The notes under the pieces: generated by a model
What the model was told of the DNA's origin: nothing
What the model saw: the letters and a program-made list of their open reading frames with translations, nothing else
Databases searched by the model: none
Assembly: GCA_913061475.1 (NCBI GenBank)
Contig: CAJXUN010000001.1
Location: 206,414-270,413 of the forward strand
Length of the DNA stretch: 64,000 nucleotides
Source: an uncultured Colwellia sp.
Lineage (GTDB): Bacteria; Pseudomonadota; Gammaproteobacteria; Enterobacterales; Alteromonadaceae
Direction: 5' to 3'
Translations under genes and position numbers: made by a program
Part shown: piece by piece, positions 38,811 through 49,987 of the stretch
Position numbering within the stretch: the stretch's first letter is position 1
Layout of the letters: every line of letters begins with the position of its first letter

Positions 38811-41800
38811 TTATTTCATCTGGCCTTTGATTAAATTAGCACTATTAGCAAAGCCGGCTAAGGTTGTAGCCATGGCAGCTAAAGAGCCAAATATGATGAA
38901 GAGTGACTCGCCAGAGGTGAGTGCAATTGCCGCTATCCCTAGAAAAATCATCAAGGTTAGCGGTAATTTATAGTTACGCCAAGGACCTTGATCGGCACTT
39001 TTAACAATCATATTTAATGTTGTTTGTGACTCAGCGTTAAGAACAAATTCAGCAAAACTCTGGTTAATTATTTTCAAATGGTCATTATCAACTTTGATTA
39101 AACCATTAATGGCCAAATGCTCGATAACGATATTATTCATAGGATTTAGTCTGTTGCCCTTTGCTAAATGATATAGGGCAAGCTTCTCTTCGTTCGAGCA
39201 CAGCTCCCATTTAAAGCGGAATAAAGCTTCTGAGCACAAATGAATGTAATGCAATGTCGCCCAATGTGGCTTATCACTCGCTTCTACATCAGTGTTTTGT
39301 GCGACTTGATTTTTTAAATAACTAAGCTCAGGAAAGTATTCAAGCTCTTCATCTAATACACTTTTATTTACTGACAAGGTTAATTCCACTGGCACTTTAA
39401 CGCTAAAATCTTTTAAACATTCTGACCAGCTTATATATTCAATGTTTTGATTTATGTCCACGTTAACCTCAGGCAATAGCGCTTTCATTTCGACTTTTTG
39501 CAGACTATTAAAGCCGACTACAACGGTAAAAGACGCGAGGAGTTGAGTATCTACTAAGGTCTTTAGATCGGTTATTAGTGTCAATAGCGCTAACCTTGAA
39601 TTGCGATAATTTAAGCATGTTTCAATTTCACAGAGATAAATATTAAGCAACCCGCATTCTTTATCACGGGTAATGCTAATACATAAATTTTTCAACTGCT
39701 TGCGGTTAGCTTTTAACTCTTGTAAACATGGACTTAATGAGTATAGTTTGGGAAAGTATTTTAGTGTTTCATTTTCATCAAAGTTGGCTCTATTAATAGA
39801 GATAAGCCAGTCGACATTTATCCCCTGTGTTTGTGGCCTATTCATATCTATTTCAAGTTTTGGACTAATAGTGGGCCTGCTGTTTGAGCTCTGACTGTTG
39901 GTCAGCTTTGCTGCTACTATACTCTGAATATATTTTAAAAAGTCTTCTTGGCAGTAAACTCTACCAATTAACACTTTGCGTTGGAAATACTCCCAAGCTA
40001 CCACAAGTAGTGCAAATAGCAGGATATATTTAAAGATGATAAAACCACTAATCGCAACCACTTGACCCTTGGTACTTTCTGGTTTCATGCCGCCATCAAC
40101 TTGTTGATAAAATAAATACATTTGCGCCCATCGCCAAAAATATCTGGTGCCTTCTAGGCTAGATAGACTTGGTAAATCGTCAGGAGTCACTTCACTGGAG
40201 TATCCTTCACAGCGTTCTAAATCCTCAATTTTTATCAACTTATCAGGTGTAACATTGTGTTGCGTTACCGTGTTTGGATACAACATTAGTGCTATCTTAT
40301 TAAGTTCGGTCAGTTCAAGATTAGTTTGACTGCATTGATAATTGTGATAATAAGCATTTAAGCTTTTGATCGGTAATAACGCCGTAATATGAAAATAAAT
40401 AATGTGGGTCATGCAAATCAGCAATAAGACTTGCCATAATCTTCTATTTTCTTTGATTTTATATTTAAGCGCGTGAAAAAATACGATTAAAACTTCCGAT
40501 ATCACAACCGCGTAAAACACGTGATATATACCTAGTTCACTATCGGTACATAATAGATAAACCTGATTCAATAAAAAAAACAGCATATAACCACAAGCGA
40601 TATAAATACTGAACACTTTCGCCCACTTTTTAAGTTTTGATTTTTTGATTTTCTTCAATTCAGGATACGTATTCAATTTATCTAATAGCAATTTTAACCT
40701 TTGTAGAATAGGGTTATTATTTCGAATCGGTAGATTAAAATTATAGATAATGTAATTAACGCTAAATAAAAAACAAACAATGAAAAGCATGATAAGACTG
40801 AAGCAAATAACGATGTAAAGAAATTCATTGGTCATTAAAGTATCTAAGCTATCATCAGGGTAAAAAATCACGATTGACCACTTATCAAATGTACTGGCAT
40901 TAATAAAAAAACGCCCTTCTTTACCATGATAAAAGCCTTTGATCGCCGCTAGGCTTACATCAAGACTATTGTCCAAGCCCGCCTTTATCCAATGTTCAAC
41001 GTTAGAAGTCTCATGACTTGAGTAAAATATATTTTCAACCATCGAACGGTCTTCGTTACTATGAAAAAGTACATCGCCGTCATTTCGATTGATGATCATA
41101 TAAGTAAAATCAAGTGTACTCGGCTTCGCTAGACTTAAGCTTTTAAACAATACATCTGCGCCTAAGACATAACTTTTCAGCTCATTAGTATCTGTGGTTG
41201 TACATTCATTGATATTGCACATCGGCATAGAGATTGTGGTGCCAAGCGTGCCATCTGCAACATTTAACAAACGTTGGATATGGACGTTTTTATAGCGAGA
41301 TTTTTTATCGCTATCAGGTGAATCGTTATCTTTTTTAAATGCTATTGTGCTACCCTGCTGATCTCTGACCAATTGATAATAGGCACGATGAGAAAGGTTA
41401 TCTGCTGTTGGAAGATTATTTATTTCACTGAATGAAATAGAAGGCATTGAGGTAATACCTTCGCTGTTGACGGTAAATATAGACAGCAGTCCATTAGGCA
41501 ATACGGGCAGATCAGGAAATACCCGCGGATCAGGCAAATTAAGATGGCTTTGAAAGGGCTCTATACTTACTGCTAAGTTGTCTTTATAAAAACTTGCTGC
41601 TTTGGCCCCACCTTTAGCGTTTTTGTTAAGCTTGTGTAATATAATACTAAGCTCATCAATGTTGATATTTTGTTTTATTTCGTTATCTTCGTCTTTTAAC
41701 GCAGCGCTTTGGTTGATTAATATTTTATCTATCCCTAACGCTTTATCGACTAAGTCGCTGGGTAATTTATAAGTCAGAGACTCATCCTTATCTCCAACAT

Positions 41801-43031
41801 TATCCTGACATTTATCTTTTGTTTGACATACATCTGGTAAATTTATATTTGCGTTTTTTAAGTTTGAGTAAACATTGTGATAAAAGCCTCGATATTTTTC
41901 TAGTGTGCTAAAAGCCGCGTCGATCTCTTTTGCTAATTTACTATCAATTGCCGTCAAATAATCAATAGCTTGTTGATCTTTATCCGATTGAAGAATGGCT
42001 TTTTGCATATTAGCCAAGAGCAAAGCGACTAAAACAATAAATAAAAAGTAACTGATTAACTGAATACTATACCTATGGGTTCGACTGACAACATGATTTT
42101 TAGGTAACATAAATAACCTTAAAATCACCCAACAAAATAACACACAGGCGATAGTGACAACTAACAGCGTTAAATCCCAGTAACCGGTACCATTAATGGC
42201 CAGCTTTTGTTTCGGCAGTAAACCAACCAAGTACAAATGCTGGTTATCAGCCAGCGCTCCTGCCTGATCAAAGATGCCAATATTGACTTTAAATGGAAAC
42301 ATAAACACACGAAAATCACCACTAGACAAGGTTAAATCGATATCGGTACTCATATTGGATAACGCTTGATTTTGTTCATTATTCTTAGTTTTTTCTTTAG
42401 AGAAATTCCATCGTGATTGCGCTTTGTTTTTTGCAATAGCTTCTTGAATTGACGCAATATCGACAATTGAAATGCGTTTGTCTTTACCGACACTTGATAA
42501 CACTTTTTTGTCAGCATTAACCAGTAAGTACTGGCTAAAACCTTGTGTTGTTGCTGGCATAATCGATGTTAATGACAAGTAGGCGTATTCGGTGCGGGGA
42601 ATGCTATCAGTCTTGGAATTATCGGTTTTAATACTCTTCGAATTATTGCTATCTGCGTTGCTCTTTTCATCACCCGCATTAGCTTTACAAAAAACCACGA
42701 CTTGATCGTGGGCCAACTTGTATTCAAATTTTTTGCTCAAACACTTAGAGCCGTTGTCCCGATAGCTTGGTAAAATTGCTCGTATGGCGTTGAAATTGGC
42801 ATTTTTATTTACCGAGCTTTTGAGTTGATTTAATGAAATGTTAAGTTTATTAGAGGCTTCATACAATACACGATAGTAGTCTTGATTGAGTGCACTATCT
42901 TTGACTGTTGAAAATTTGTGATAAATAAATGTTAATACCATCAAACTAATAACAACGACAACATTACCGAGAGCTATTTTTTTTGGTTGATTAACTGCTT
43001 TATTACTTTCAGTGGTTGCTTTAGAAGACAT
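38811..43031 (-). CDS. Very large membrane sensor-like protein with Cache-type domain (1406 aa)
   Basis: One hydrophobic helix lies near residue 30 and two around 285-345, then a large extracytoplasmic region to about 730. That region contains a Cache/PDC-like segment (MIINRNDGDVLFHSNEDRS, followed by WSIVIFYPDD). Four or five further helices lie at about 735-1020, then a soluble region (1040-1360), including a helix-turn-helix-like stretch (EEKLALYHLAKGNRLNP...AINGLIKV), and a hydrophobic hairpin at the C-terminus. I recognise no kinase, GGDEF or methyl-accepting domain, so the output is unknown. The stretch before the gene ends with a terminator for the neighbouring alcohol dehydrogenase gene. 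Confidence 0.6.
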   Translation of the reverse strand: MSSKATTESNKAVNQPKKIALGNVVVVISLMVLTFIYHKFSTVKDSALNQDYYRVLYEASNKLNISLNQLKSSVNKNANFNAIRAILPSYRDNGSKCLSKKFEYKLAHDQVVVFCKANAGDEKSNADSNNSKSIKTDNSKTDSIPRTEYAYLSLTSIMPATTQGFSQYLLVNADKKVLSSVGKDKRISIVDIASIQEAIAKNKAQSRWNFSKEKTKNNEQNQALSNMSTDIDLTLSSGDFRVFMFPFKVNIGIFDQAGALADNQHLYLVGLLPKQKLAINGTGYWDLTLLVVTIACVLFCWVILRLFMLPKNHVVSRTHRYSIQLISYFLFIVLVALLLANMQKAILQSDKDQQAIDYLTAIDSKLAKEIDAAFSTLEKYRGFYHNVYSNLKNANINLPDVCQTKDKCQDNVGDKDESLTYKLPSDLVDKALGIDKILINQSAALKDEDNEIKQNINIDELSIILHKLNKNAKGGAKAASFYKDNLAVSIEPFQSHLNLPDPRVFPDLPVLPNGLLSIFTVNSEGITSMPSISFSEINNLPTADNLSHRAYYQLVRDQQGSTIAFKKDNDSPDSDKKSRYKNVHIQRLLNVADGTLGTTISMPMCNINECTTTDTNELKSYVLGADVLFKSLSLAKPSTLDFTYMIINRNDGDVLFHSNEDRSMVENIFYSSHETSNVEHWIKAGLDNSLDVSLAAIKGFYHGKEGRFFINASTFDKWSIVIFYPDDSLDTLMTNEFLYIVICFSLIMLFIVCFLFSVNYIIYNFNLPIRNNNPILQRLKLLLDKLNTYPELKKIKKSKLKKWAKVFSIYIACGYMLFFLLNQVYLLCTDSELGIYHVFYAVVISEVLIVFFHALKYKIKENRRLWQVLLLICMTHIIYFHITALLPIKSLNAYYHNYQCSQTNLELTELNKIALMLYPNTVTQHNVTPDKLIKIEDLERCEGYSSEVTPDDLPSLSSLEGTRYFWRWAQMYLFYQQVDGGMKPESTKGQVVAISGFIIFKYILLFALLVVAWEYFQRKVLIGRVYCQEDFLKYIQSIVAAKLTNSQSSNSRPTISPKLEIDMNRPQTQGINVDWLISINRANFDENETLKYFPKLYSLSPCLQELKANRKQLKNLCISITRDKECGLLNIYLCEIETCLNYRNSRLALLTLITDLKTLVDTQLLASFTVVVGFNSLQKVEMKALLPEVNVDINQNIEYISWSECLKDFSVKVPVELTLSVNKSVLDEELEYFPELSYLKNQVAQNTDVEASDKPHWATLHYIHLCSEALFRFKWELCSNEEKLALYHLAKGNRLNPMNNIVIEHLAINGLIKVDNDHLKIINQSFAEFVLNAESQTTLNMIVKSADQGPWRNYKLPLTLMIFLGIAAIALTSGESLFIIFGSLAAMATTLAGFANSANLIKGQMK

Positions 43032-43228
43032 CGACGCATCCTTGTGGTCTTTTTTTGCACCTGCTTAATAATCGTACAACAGGGTAAAAAGTCAAGTTAT
43101 GCCGTTAAATGGGATTTCTGTGTAGACATTATGTCATAAGCGCTTAAGCAAATTTATGCGGTCTTTTATTGATCTGCTTATTGATTGCTTATTGATGTAA
43201 TTTGTCGATATCCAAGCCTAATGAAAGC

Positions 43229-43257
43229 AAAATCCAGTTAATTCCTAACTGGATTTT
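43229..43257 (-). terminator. Terminator after the Fe-alcohol dehydrogenase gene
   Basis: A 12-base perfect stem (AAAATCCAGTTA with TAACTGGATTTT), five-base loop. It lies downstream of the leftward dehydrogenase gene. Confidence 0.75.
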
Positions 43258-43323
43258 GTCAAGATGATATAACGAAACATAACGTTAAGCATCGTCAACA
43301 CGTGTTCTGTCTTATGCTATTTA

Positions 43324-44475
43324 TTACATAGCAGAAATAAATATCTGGCAAATTTCCTCATGGCTTGCTTGTTTAGGGTTAGTTAAACCACAAACATCTT
43401 TTAAAGCGTTATCCGCTAACATAGCGATATCGCTTGCCTTTGCACCGAGTATTGCTAACCCTGCGGGGATCCCAACTTTGCTTGCTAAGTCTTCAATCGC
43501 ATTAATTGCAGCACTTGCGCCTTGCTCTGCTGACATGGCACTAACATCTACGCCCATACTATGGGCAATATCTTTTAAACGCTCTGCACATACTTGTGCG
43601 TTATAACGCTGAACATGGGGTAATAACACCGCGTTGCAAACGCCATGAGGCAAGTCATAAAAGCCGCCTAATTGATGAGCCATGGCATGCACATAACCTA
43701 AAGATGCATTATTAAATGCCATGCCGGCCATAAATTGGGCATAAGCCATTTGCTCCCGTGCAACAATATTTCCACCCTGCTTAACCGCAACCAGTAAGTT
43801 AGCTTGAATTAGCGCTATCGCTTTTAGTGCTAAGGCATCAGTAATAGGCGTGGCAGCCGTAGAAACATAAGCTTCAATGGCATGCGTTAGTGCGTCCATT
43901 CCTGTCGCCGCGGTTAATGATGCTGGCATACCCAACATTAGAGATGGATCGTTTACAGACAATACTGGTGTGGTGTGCTTATCAACAATGGCCATTTTTA
44001 CATGACGTTTTTCATCAGTAATAATGGCAAACCGTGTCATTTCAGCAGCGGTGCCTGCCGTCGTATTAATGGCGATCAAAGGTAATTGAGGTTTTTTAGA
44101 TTGATCAAGCCCTTCATAATCTGAAATTTCACCACCATTACTCGCTACTAATGCAATACCTTTGGCGCAATCATGTGGCGAACCACCGCCTAAAGAGACA
44201 ACAAAATCACAATCATGTTTTTTCAGTAACGCTAAGCCATCATTAACATTACTGACGGTAGGGTTAGGCTGAACCTTATCAAATACGATACTGGTTATTT
44301 TCTCTTGCTCAAGTAAATCTGTGAAATTTTTGACTAGCCCTATTTCGTTTAAAACACTATCGCTAACAATTAATCCCTGCTTAAACCCTTGTGCTTTTAT
44401 ATAATTAATTGCCTCAGCTAAGCTAGCAATACCCATAACGTTTAAAGACGGCATATAAAATGTTGAACTCATCAT
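43324..44475 (-). CDS. yiaY: Iron-containing alcohol dehydrogenase (YiaY-like)
   Basis: Group III NAD(P)-dependent alcohol dehydrogenase. The nucleotide-binding [15 protein letters not shown] loop and metal-binding histidines in [13 protein letters not shown] and [18 protein letters not shown] are intact. Length of 383 aa matches E. coli YiaY/FucO. AGGAG precedes tandem ATG codons. It converts primary alcohols and aldehydes. No partner enzyme is adjacent. Confidence 0.9.
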   Translation of the reverse strand: MMSSTFYMPSLNVMGIASLAEAINYIKAQGFKQGLIVSDSVLNEIGLVKNFTDLLEQEKITSIVFDKVQPNPTVSNVNDGLALLKKHDCDFVVSLGGGSPHDCAKGIALVASNGGEISDYEGLDQSKKPQLPLIAINTTAGTAAEMTRFAIITDEKRHVKMAIVDKHTTPVLSVNDPSLMLGMPASLTAATGMDALTHAIEAYVSTAATPITDALALKAIALIQANLLVAVKQGGNIVAREQMAYAQFMAGMAFNNASLGYVHAMAHQLGGFYDLPHGVCNAVLLPHVQRYNAQVCAERLKDIAHSMGVDVSAMSAEQGASAAINAIEDLASKVGIPAGLAILGAKASDIAMLADNALKDVCGLTNPKQASHEEICQIFISAM

Positions 44476-44692
44476 ATTCTCCTTTAATTGCTTATATATT
44501 TTGTAGCATGATGAATCATTAAACAGTTTGATCTAAAACATAACCCGTTCATTAAGTGGTTATTTACGCAATTGAGTCTGTTGCACTTAACTTTTACAAC
44601 AATTAACTAACGTTAAGGTTAAAAGCCCGATAAACTTGTGCATCGACGCTTTCTAACGTCGCAAAAAATTATTATTTTAATAGGAGCACTTA

Positions 44693-46813
44693 GTGCCAAC
44701 ATCTTTACCCACGTCAAACACAAATATCAGCGCACCCATCGCGAAAAAAATTCCCCATAAAATGGCAATACATCACCACCAACGAGTGGATGACTATTAT
44801 TGGATGCGTGATGACCAACGTAGCGATGAAAAAGTATTGGCGCATTTAAATGATGAAAATAGCTATGCAGATGCCATGCTAGCTGAGCAAAAGCCTTTAC
44901 AAGAATTGCTGTTTAACGAGCTAAAAGCGCGGATAGTAAAAGACGATAATACCGTGCCAGCAAAAGACGGAAAATATTGGTATCACAGCGAAATTAATGG
45001 CGAGCAAGAATTTTCAAATTATTACCGTTGTACAAGTTTTTCGGGTGAAAACAAGGCGCTATTGTTAGATGTTAATGAGCGAGCACAAGATCATGAATTT
45101 TATGACTTAGGTGATATATCTATCAGCCCTAACGATGAAATAATGTCGATATCAGAAGATACCGACAGCCGCAGAATTTATACCATTAGCTTTAAAGATC
45201 TAAATAAGATAACGACCGTAAATTCTCCCGCATTACAAGACGCGTATTTAACCGATACCCTAGTTGAGACTGAAGGACAAGTTGTTTGGGCTAACGACAA
45301 CCAAACCCTGTTTTATGTTAAAAAAGACTTAGACACCCTGTTAGGTACGCAAGTTTTTCGTCATAAATTAGGCACACCACAAGCTGACGATGTCTTAGTT
45401 TATCAAGCCGATGATCATAGATTTTACATGAGTTTAGATAAAAGCCGAGACGATTCACAAATCTATATTTGCTTACATGCCACTGAATCAACGCATTATT
45501 TAGCGTTAAGTGCTGATCAGCCTAATGGCGAATTTGTCGATCTGTTACCTTATCAAGAGCAACATGAATATCACGCCGATAAAATGGCCGACTATTTTTA
45601 TATTGTGACTAATCATCACGCGAAAAACTTTAAGTTAATGAAAGTAGCCGTTGATCAAGTAGCTGATATCAATAACTGGCAAGAAATTATTGCCCACAGG
45701 CCTGATGTATTGCTTGAAGGTATTGAGTTATTTCAGCACTATATTGTTATCACTGAACGTGAACATGGACAAATTCGTTTTATTGTTCACAGCACGCATG
45801 GTGATAATGCCGGTCAGCAATATCCACTGTCTTTTGAAGACCCCTGCTATTTTGCGTGTCTTGATGATAATCCAGAGCCAAACAGTAAAATGGCACGGTT
45901 ATATTACTCAAGCTTAACCACACCGGGCTCTTTGTATGAGTTTGACTTAGCCAGCGGTGAGCGAAAACTGCTTAAGCAACAAAAAGTGTTGGGTGATTTT
46001 AGCCCAGAAAATTATCAATCAGAGCGTTTCTTTATTAGCGCCCGTGATGGCGTAGAAGTGCCCGTATCACTAGTTTATCGCACAGACACCTTTAAAAAAG
46101 ATGCTACTAATCCACTATTGCAGTACGGTTATGGTGCTTACGGCATTACCATAGATCCCAGTTTTTCGAGTGAAACCATAAGCCTACTTGACCGAGGCTT
46201 TGTCTACGTTATTGCCCATGTCCGAGGCTGCGAAATGCTTGGGCGTCAGTGGTACGAAGCCGGTAAAATGAGCCATAAGCAAAATAGCTTTAATGACTTT
46301 ATTGACGTAACGAAGGCGTTAGTTGCACGAGGTTATGGCGCGCAAGATAAAATATTTGCCTCAGGCGGAAGTGCCGGTGGTTTGTTAATGGGCGCAGTAG
46401 TTAATCAAGCACCAGAACTGTATTTAGGTATTGGTGTCCATGTACCATTTTTAGACGTACTAACCACTATGCTTGATGAAACCATACCGCTAACCACCAA
46501 TGAATATGATGAATGGGGCAATCCGAATAACGAACAAGCCTATCGAGATATATTAGCGTATTCGCCCTACGATAATATCAGTGCACAAAACTACCCCAAT
46601 ATACTTGTGACGACGGGTTTACACGATTCGCAAGTACAATACTTTGAACCCATGAAATGGGTAGCTAAAATGCGCGCATTGAAAACGGATGATAACTTAT
46701 TGCTCTTTAAAACCGATATGGATGCGGGTCATGGTGGTGCATCGGGACGCTTTAAAAGCTTGAAAGATAAAGCCTTAGAAATGAGCTTTTTTATCTCGCT
46801 ACTACCGAAATAA
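44693..46813 (+). CDS. ptrB: Oligopeptidase B (S9 family serine peptidase)
   Basis: Trypsin-like oligopeptidase cleaving after Arg or Lys in small peptides. The N-terminal seven-bladed propeller (about 1-430) starts DDYYWMRDDQR. The catalytic domain follows, with Ser in FASGGSAGGLLMG, Asp in TTGLHDSQVQYFEP and His in DAGHGGASGRF. Length of 706 aa fits. GTG start with AGGAG seven bases upstream. It ends with a strong terminator. Confidence 0.95.
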   Translation: MPTSLPTSNTNISAPIAKKIPHKMAIHHHQRVDDYYWMRDDQRSDEKVLAHLNDENSYADAMLAEQKPLQELLFNELKARIVKDDNTVPAKDGKYWYHSEINGEQEFSNYYRCTSFSGENKALLLDVNERAQDHEFYDLGDISISPNDEIMSISEDTDSRRIYTISFKDLNKITTVNSPALQDAYLTDTLVETEGQVVWANDNQTLFYVKKDLDTLLGTQVFRHKLGTPQADDVLVYQADDHRFYMSLDKSRDDSQIYICLHATESTHYLALSADQPNGEFVDLLPYQEQHEYHADKMADYFYIVTNHHAKNFKLMKVAVDQVADINNWQEIIAHRPDVLLEGIELFQHYIVITEREHGQIRFIVHSTHGDNAGQQYPLSFEDPCYFACLDDNPEPNSKMARLYYSSLTTPGSLYEFDLASGERKLLKQQKVLGDFSPENYQSERFFISARDGVEVPVSLVYRTDTFKKDATNPLLQYGYGAYGITIDPSFSSETISLLDRGFVYVIAHVRGCEMLGRQWYEAGKMSHKQNSFNDFIDVTKALVARGYGAQDKIFASGGSAGGLLMGAVVNQAPELYLGIGVHVPFLDVLTTMLDETIPLTTNEYDEWGNPNNEQAYRDILAYSPYDNISAQNYPNILVTTGLHDSQVQYFEPMKWVAKMRALKTDDNLLLFKTDMDAGHGGASGRFKSLKDKALEMSFFISLLPK

Positions 46814-46849
46814 TTTTGGGTTTAAGGTCGATAACAAGATAAATAGATC

Positions 46850-46880
46850 AAAGCCGATAGTAATGACTATCGGCTTTTTA
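46850..46880. terminator. Bidirectional terminator between ptrB and the radical SAM gene
   Basis: A stem AAAGCCGATAGT with ACTATCGGCTTT, four-base loop, then T-run on plus and A/T-rich sequence on minus. It lies between convergent genes. Confidence 0.85.
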
Positions 46881-46911
46881 AAATTAAGCAAGAAAGTGAC
46901 GAATCAAGTCT

Positions 46912-48582
46912 TTAGCTCATATGCTGTTGTTGACGCTTTAATGCTTTGTTTTTACTAACGGTTTCCACCTGAGGTACGGCATAAAGCTTGAGGCCGCTAA
47001 ACAAGCTTTTTAATTTTGCGGCTTCATAGTCTAGTTCAATTTTTTCAATAACCAATTGATGCTGTTCTGGAAATAGTGCTTCAACCGCTTGTGACACTAG
47101 CTCAAAGAGCTTTTTCAGGTTAATTTTGTGGATTTGCCCCGTTTTGTTAAAAATCCATTCGGTGATCGCCATAAAGTCATCAAACGGTTCGTCAGACAAT
47201 ATATGCGGCAGTGCATATTTAAAGCGCCCAGAATTACCAATCATATCCCAATAGCGTGCAAAGCGATTAATCCGTTGCATAGTTGCAAAACTGACTCTGT
47301 CAGTGCTTAAAATATTAAACGGAGGCAATGGATTAAAACGTAGATCAAATTCTTCTGTATGCCTGATGATAGGACTGCCCTTCAAGCGTTTCAATATGCC
47401 CATTTGAATTTCATGTGGCCGACAATGATAGAGTTGGTTAAAACTGTCTTTGAAGGTATCAAAGGTCTCACCGGGTAAACCAAAAATAAGATCAGCATGA
47501 ATATGGGCGTGGGTATTATCCCTTAACCACAACAGATTCTCTTTTGACTTAGCGTTATTTTGCTTACGACTAATATTTGCTTGTACCTCGGTATTAAAAG
47601 TTTGTATGCCAATTTCAAATTGCAAACTGCCGGCAGGAAATTGTGCTAACAAGGCCTTTAATTTTCTGGGTAAGTGATCAGGTACCACTTCAAAATGCAG
47701 ATAAAGATCGTCAGTCATTTTATCTAAAAAAAACTGCATAATATGCATAGTGGTATTAATGTTTAAATTAAAGGTTCTATCGATAAACTTAAAGTTTCGC
47801 GCTCCACGTTGATAGAGTATTTCCATTTGTTCGAGAAATAAGGTTAATTCAAACGGTGTCGATGCTTTGTCTAACGACGATAAACAGAACTCACATTTAA
47901 ACGGGCAACCGCGTGACGCTTCAACATAAAGCAAACGATTAGTTAAATCTTCATCGGTATAATACTGATACGGCAAGGCAATATCTTCTAACGCGACGGG
48001 TTTCGAGTTAAGCACTTTTTTATCGGGTGGCGTCGCACTGATAATATCTTTACACAGTTGATAAAAGCTTAAATCTGCCGGGCCGGTTAAAACATAATCA
48101 GCGTTAGCAACAATGGCTTGTTGCTCAGTTTCATAACTAACTTCTGGCCCGCCGAGCACGATTTTAATCTCGGGGGCAATTACTTTAAGTAAACTAACCA
48201 CATCGGTCGTTTCAACAATGTTCCAAATATAAACACCAAAACCAACAATGTCGGGTTTGGTCGCAAGTATCTGCTCGACAATATCAATGGCACGAGTTTG
48301 GATAATAAACTCTTTAATTTCACAATATGGCTGTAATTCTTTTAAATTGGCATAAAGATAACGTAAACCAAAACTGGTGTGAAAGTAACGTGCGTTAAGT
48401 GTTGCGAGCACAATTTTAGGTGCTACTTTAGCTGCCAATTTAGTAGCGTCGTCACTCACAACCGACTCTTGTTTGATAGTCTCGGCCGTCAACTCTTTAG
48501 CCAATAGGTTATGGGTAACGATTAATTCAGGGAAGTTTTGTTGCTCTGCCATAGCGGGGATTTTATTACCATTAATACTCAT
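46912..48582 (-). CDS. B12-binding-domain radical SAM protein (DUF4080 family)
   Basis: A B12-binding Rossmann domain (about 60-190: VLATLNARYFHTSFGLRYL... GFGVYIWNI... IVLGGPEVSYE) is followed by a radical SAM core with the CPFKCEFC cluster motif (about residues 225-232) and the HADLIFGLPGET segment. The C-terminal region matches DUF4080-type anaerobic methyltransferase-like proteins. The reaction is unknown. An internal ATG eleven codons in is an alternative start. Stands alone. Confidence 0.88.
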   Translation of the reverse strand: MSINGNKIPAMAEQQNFPELIVTHNLLAKELTAETIKQESVVSDDATKLAAKVAPKIVLATLNARYFHTSFGLRYLYANLKELQPYCEIKEFIIQTRAIDIVEQILATKPDIVGFGVYIWNIVETTDVVSLLKVIAPEIKIVLGGPEVSYETEQQAIVANADYVLTGPADLSFYQLCKDIISATPPDKKVLNSKPVALEDIALPYQYYTDEDLTNRLLYVEASRGCPFKCEFCLSSLDKASTPFELTLFLEQMEILYQRGARNFKFIDRTFNLNINTTMHIMQFFLDKMTDDLYLHFEVVPDHLPRKLKALLAQFPAGSLQFEIGIQTFNTEVQANISRKQNNAKSKENLLWLRDNTHAHIHADLIFGLPGETFDTFKDSFNQLYHCRPHEIQMGILKRLKGSPIIRHTEEFDLRFNPLPPFNILSTDRVSFATMQRINRFARYWDMIGNSGRFKYALPHILSDEPFDDFMAITEWIFNKTGQIHKINLKKLFELVSQAVEALFPEQHQLVIEKIELDYEAAKLKSLFSGLKLYAVPQVETVSKNKALKRQQQHMS

Positions 48583-48813
48583 GGCGCCATTATACTGTGA
48601 TTTTTGAGCTTATTCAGTAATCTTATTTACTATAAAAAAAACAGGGGCTAGAGCAAAAATTTTATAACAGAAAAATGATAATGAATGATCCGAGCAATCC
48701 ATATTCTTCATAATAAGTAAGGATTCATGCCATAAATTAAGATAAAAGCGAACTGGACACTCACTGTAAACGATAAACCCTGAGCATCACGGCATTTTTT
48801 TAAGCTTGTTGCT

Positions 48814-49788
48814 TTACTGTAAACAACACTTCTTGTATTTCTTGCCGCTGCCACACGGACAGGGATCATTACGCCCAGCCGCAGCTAATGAACTCACTGG
48901 CACACTGTGCTCTAAAATTGTATTTTCATCGTAGAGAATATTGGACAATAATCCGCCTTCTGCCATTAATGAATCAAACGCGTCATGATCGTCGTTTGAC
49001 ATACTCTCTAGCGCTTGGTCGGTTAAATCATCATCAGCCCAGGCTTTTAAGGTATCAGCAACATTAAATTCAGTTTCAATAGTACCAAATTCAACCAACT
49101 TACGTGCATCAGCACTATCCCAGGCTTTTATCTCATCATGACTAAAACGGTCTTCATCAAATAAGCTGTTATCACCGAAACCTTTGTCGCATAGTTCAAT
49201 AAATTGCGCTTTGAAATCATCAAGTTGATAGGTAATACAAACGTCGGCCAAGGCGCTAAGTAAAAACCGATTGATTGAACTAGGTAAAGCTAAAAATGCC
49301 GCTAACCAACGAGTTACATGGCCAGTTAATTCAGTCTTATCAATAACCCCTACTTCGTATTGGGCAAACACCGCTTCAATAGCCGATGCTTTGCAATACA
49401 TCGCTTGATGACCGTCAATAATATAATCAGACAATGCTTGTGTACGACCGTCGGCGACATTATAAAATACGCTTGGCGTTAGTTCAGTAAGGGCATCAGC
49501 AAATACCATTTCAATAGGCGTTAAAAATGTGTCACTACGCGAAAAAAGTTGCAAGCACTTAGCTAACGCTGGCGAATATTTTAATTCTGCGACTAGCAGC
49601 GTACCAAAAAATAAAATGCCCTGCTGCTCTTCAGTTAACGAGGTATCATCGGCAATAAATTGCTCTATTATCTGCTCTAATTCAGGGTAAAATTCTGGCC
49701 AATTAGTTTTAGCAGCTTCAAGCGCTGAAATGGGTAATTCGCTGTCATCTGTATTACCTAGTGCCAATAATATCTCTGCTAAATTCAT
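48814..49788 (-). CDS. DUF1186 protein with C-terminal SEC-C zinc motif
   Basis: The helical N-terminal ~250 residues (acidic, with ISALEAAKTNWPEFYPELE) match the DUF1186 family. The last 22 residues form a SEC-C motif (NDPCPCGSGKKYKKCC), a zinc-binding module also found on SecA that mediates protein contacts. No enzymatic function is evident. It is flanked by gaps of about 200 bp on both sides. Confidence 0.87.
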   Translation of the reverse strand: MNLAEILLALGNTDDSELPISALEAAKTNWPEFYPELEQIIEQFIADDTSLTEEQQGILFFGTLLVAELKYSPALAKCLQLFSRSDTFLTPIEMVFADALTELTPSVFYNVADGRTQALSDYIIDGHQAMYCKASAIEAVFAQYEVGVIDKTELTGHVTRWLAAFLALPSSINRFLLSALADVCITYQLDDFKAQFIELCDKGFGDNSLFDEDRFSHDEIKAWDSADARKLVEFGTIETEFNVADTLKAWADDDLTDQALESMSNDDHDAFDSLMAEGGLLSNILYDENTILEHSVPVSSLAAAGRNDPCPCGSGKKYKKCCLQ

Positions 49789-49987
49789 GTAAGTTCCACG
49801 TTAAATTATTCGTTATGGCATCGCATATGCCAAATATTGCATAATAAAGATTTTGTTGGATGGTTACTACGCAAAGTGTTTAATATAGACGAATTTTAAC
49901 TTTTTTAAATTAATGTCTTGAGCCGATAACTCAATATTATCGGCATAATAGCACAACACTAACTCAAGAAATCAACAATAACGAGGC

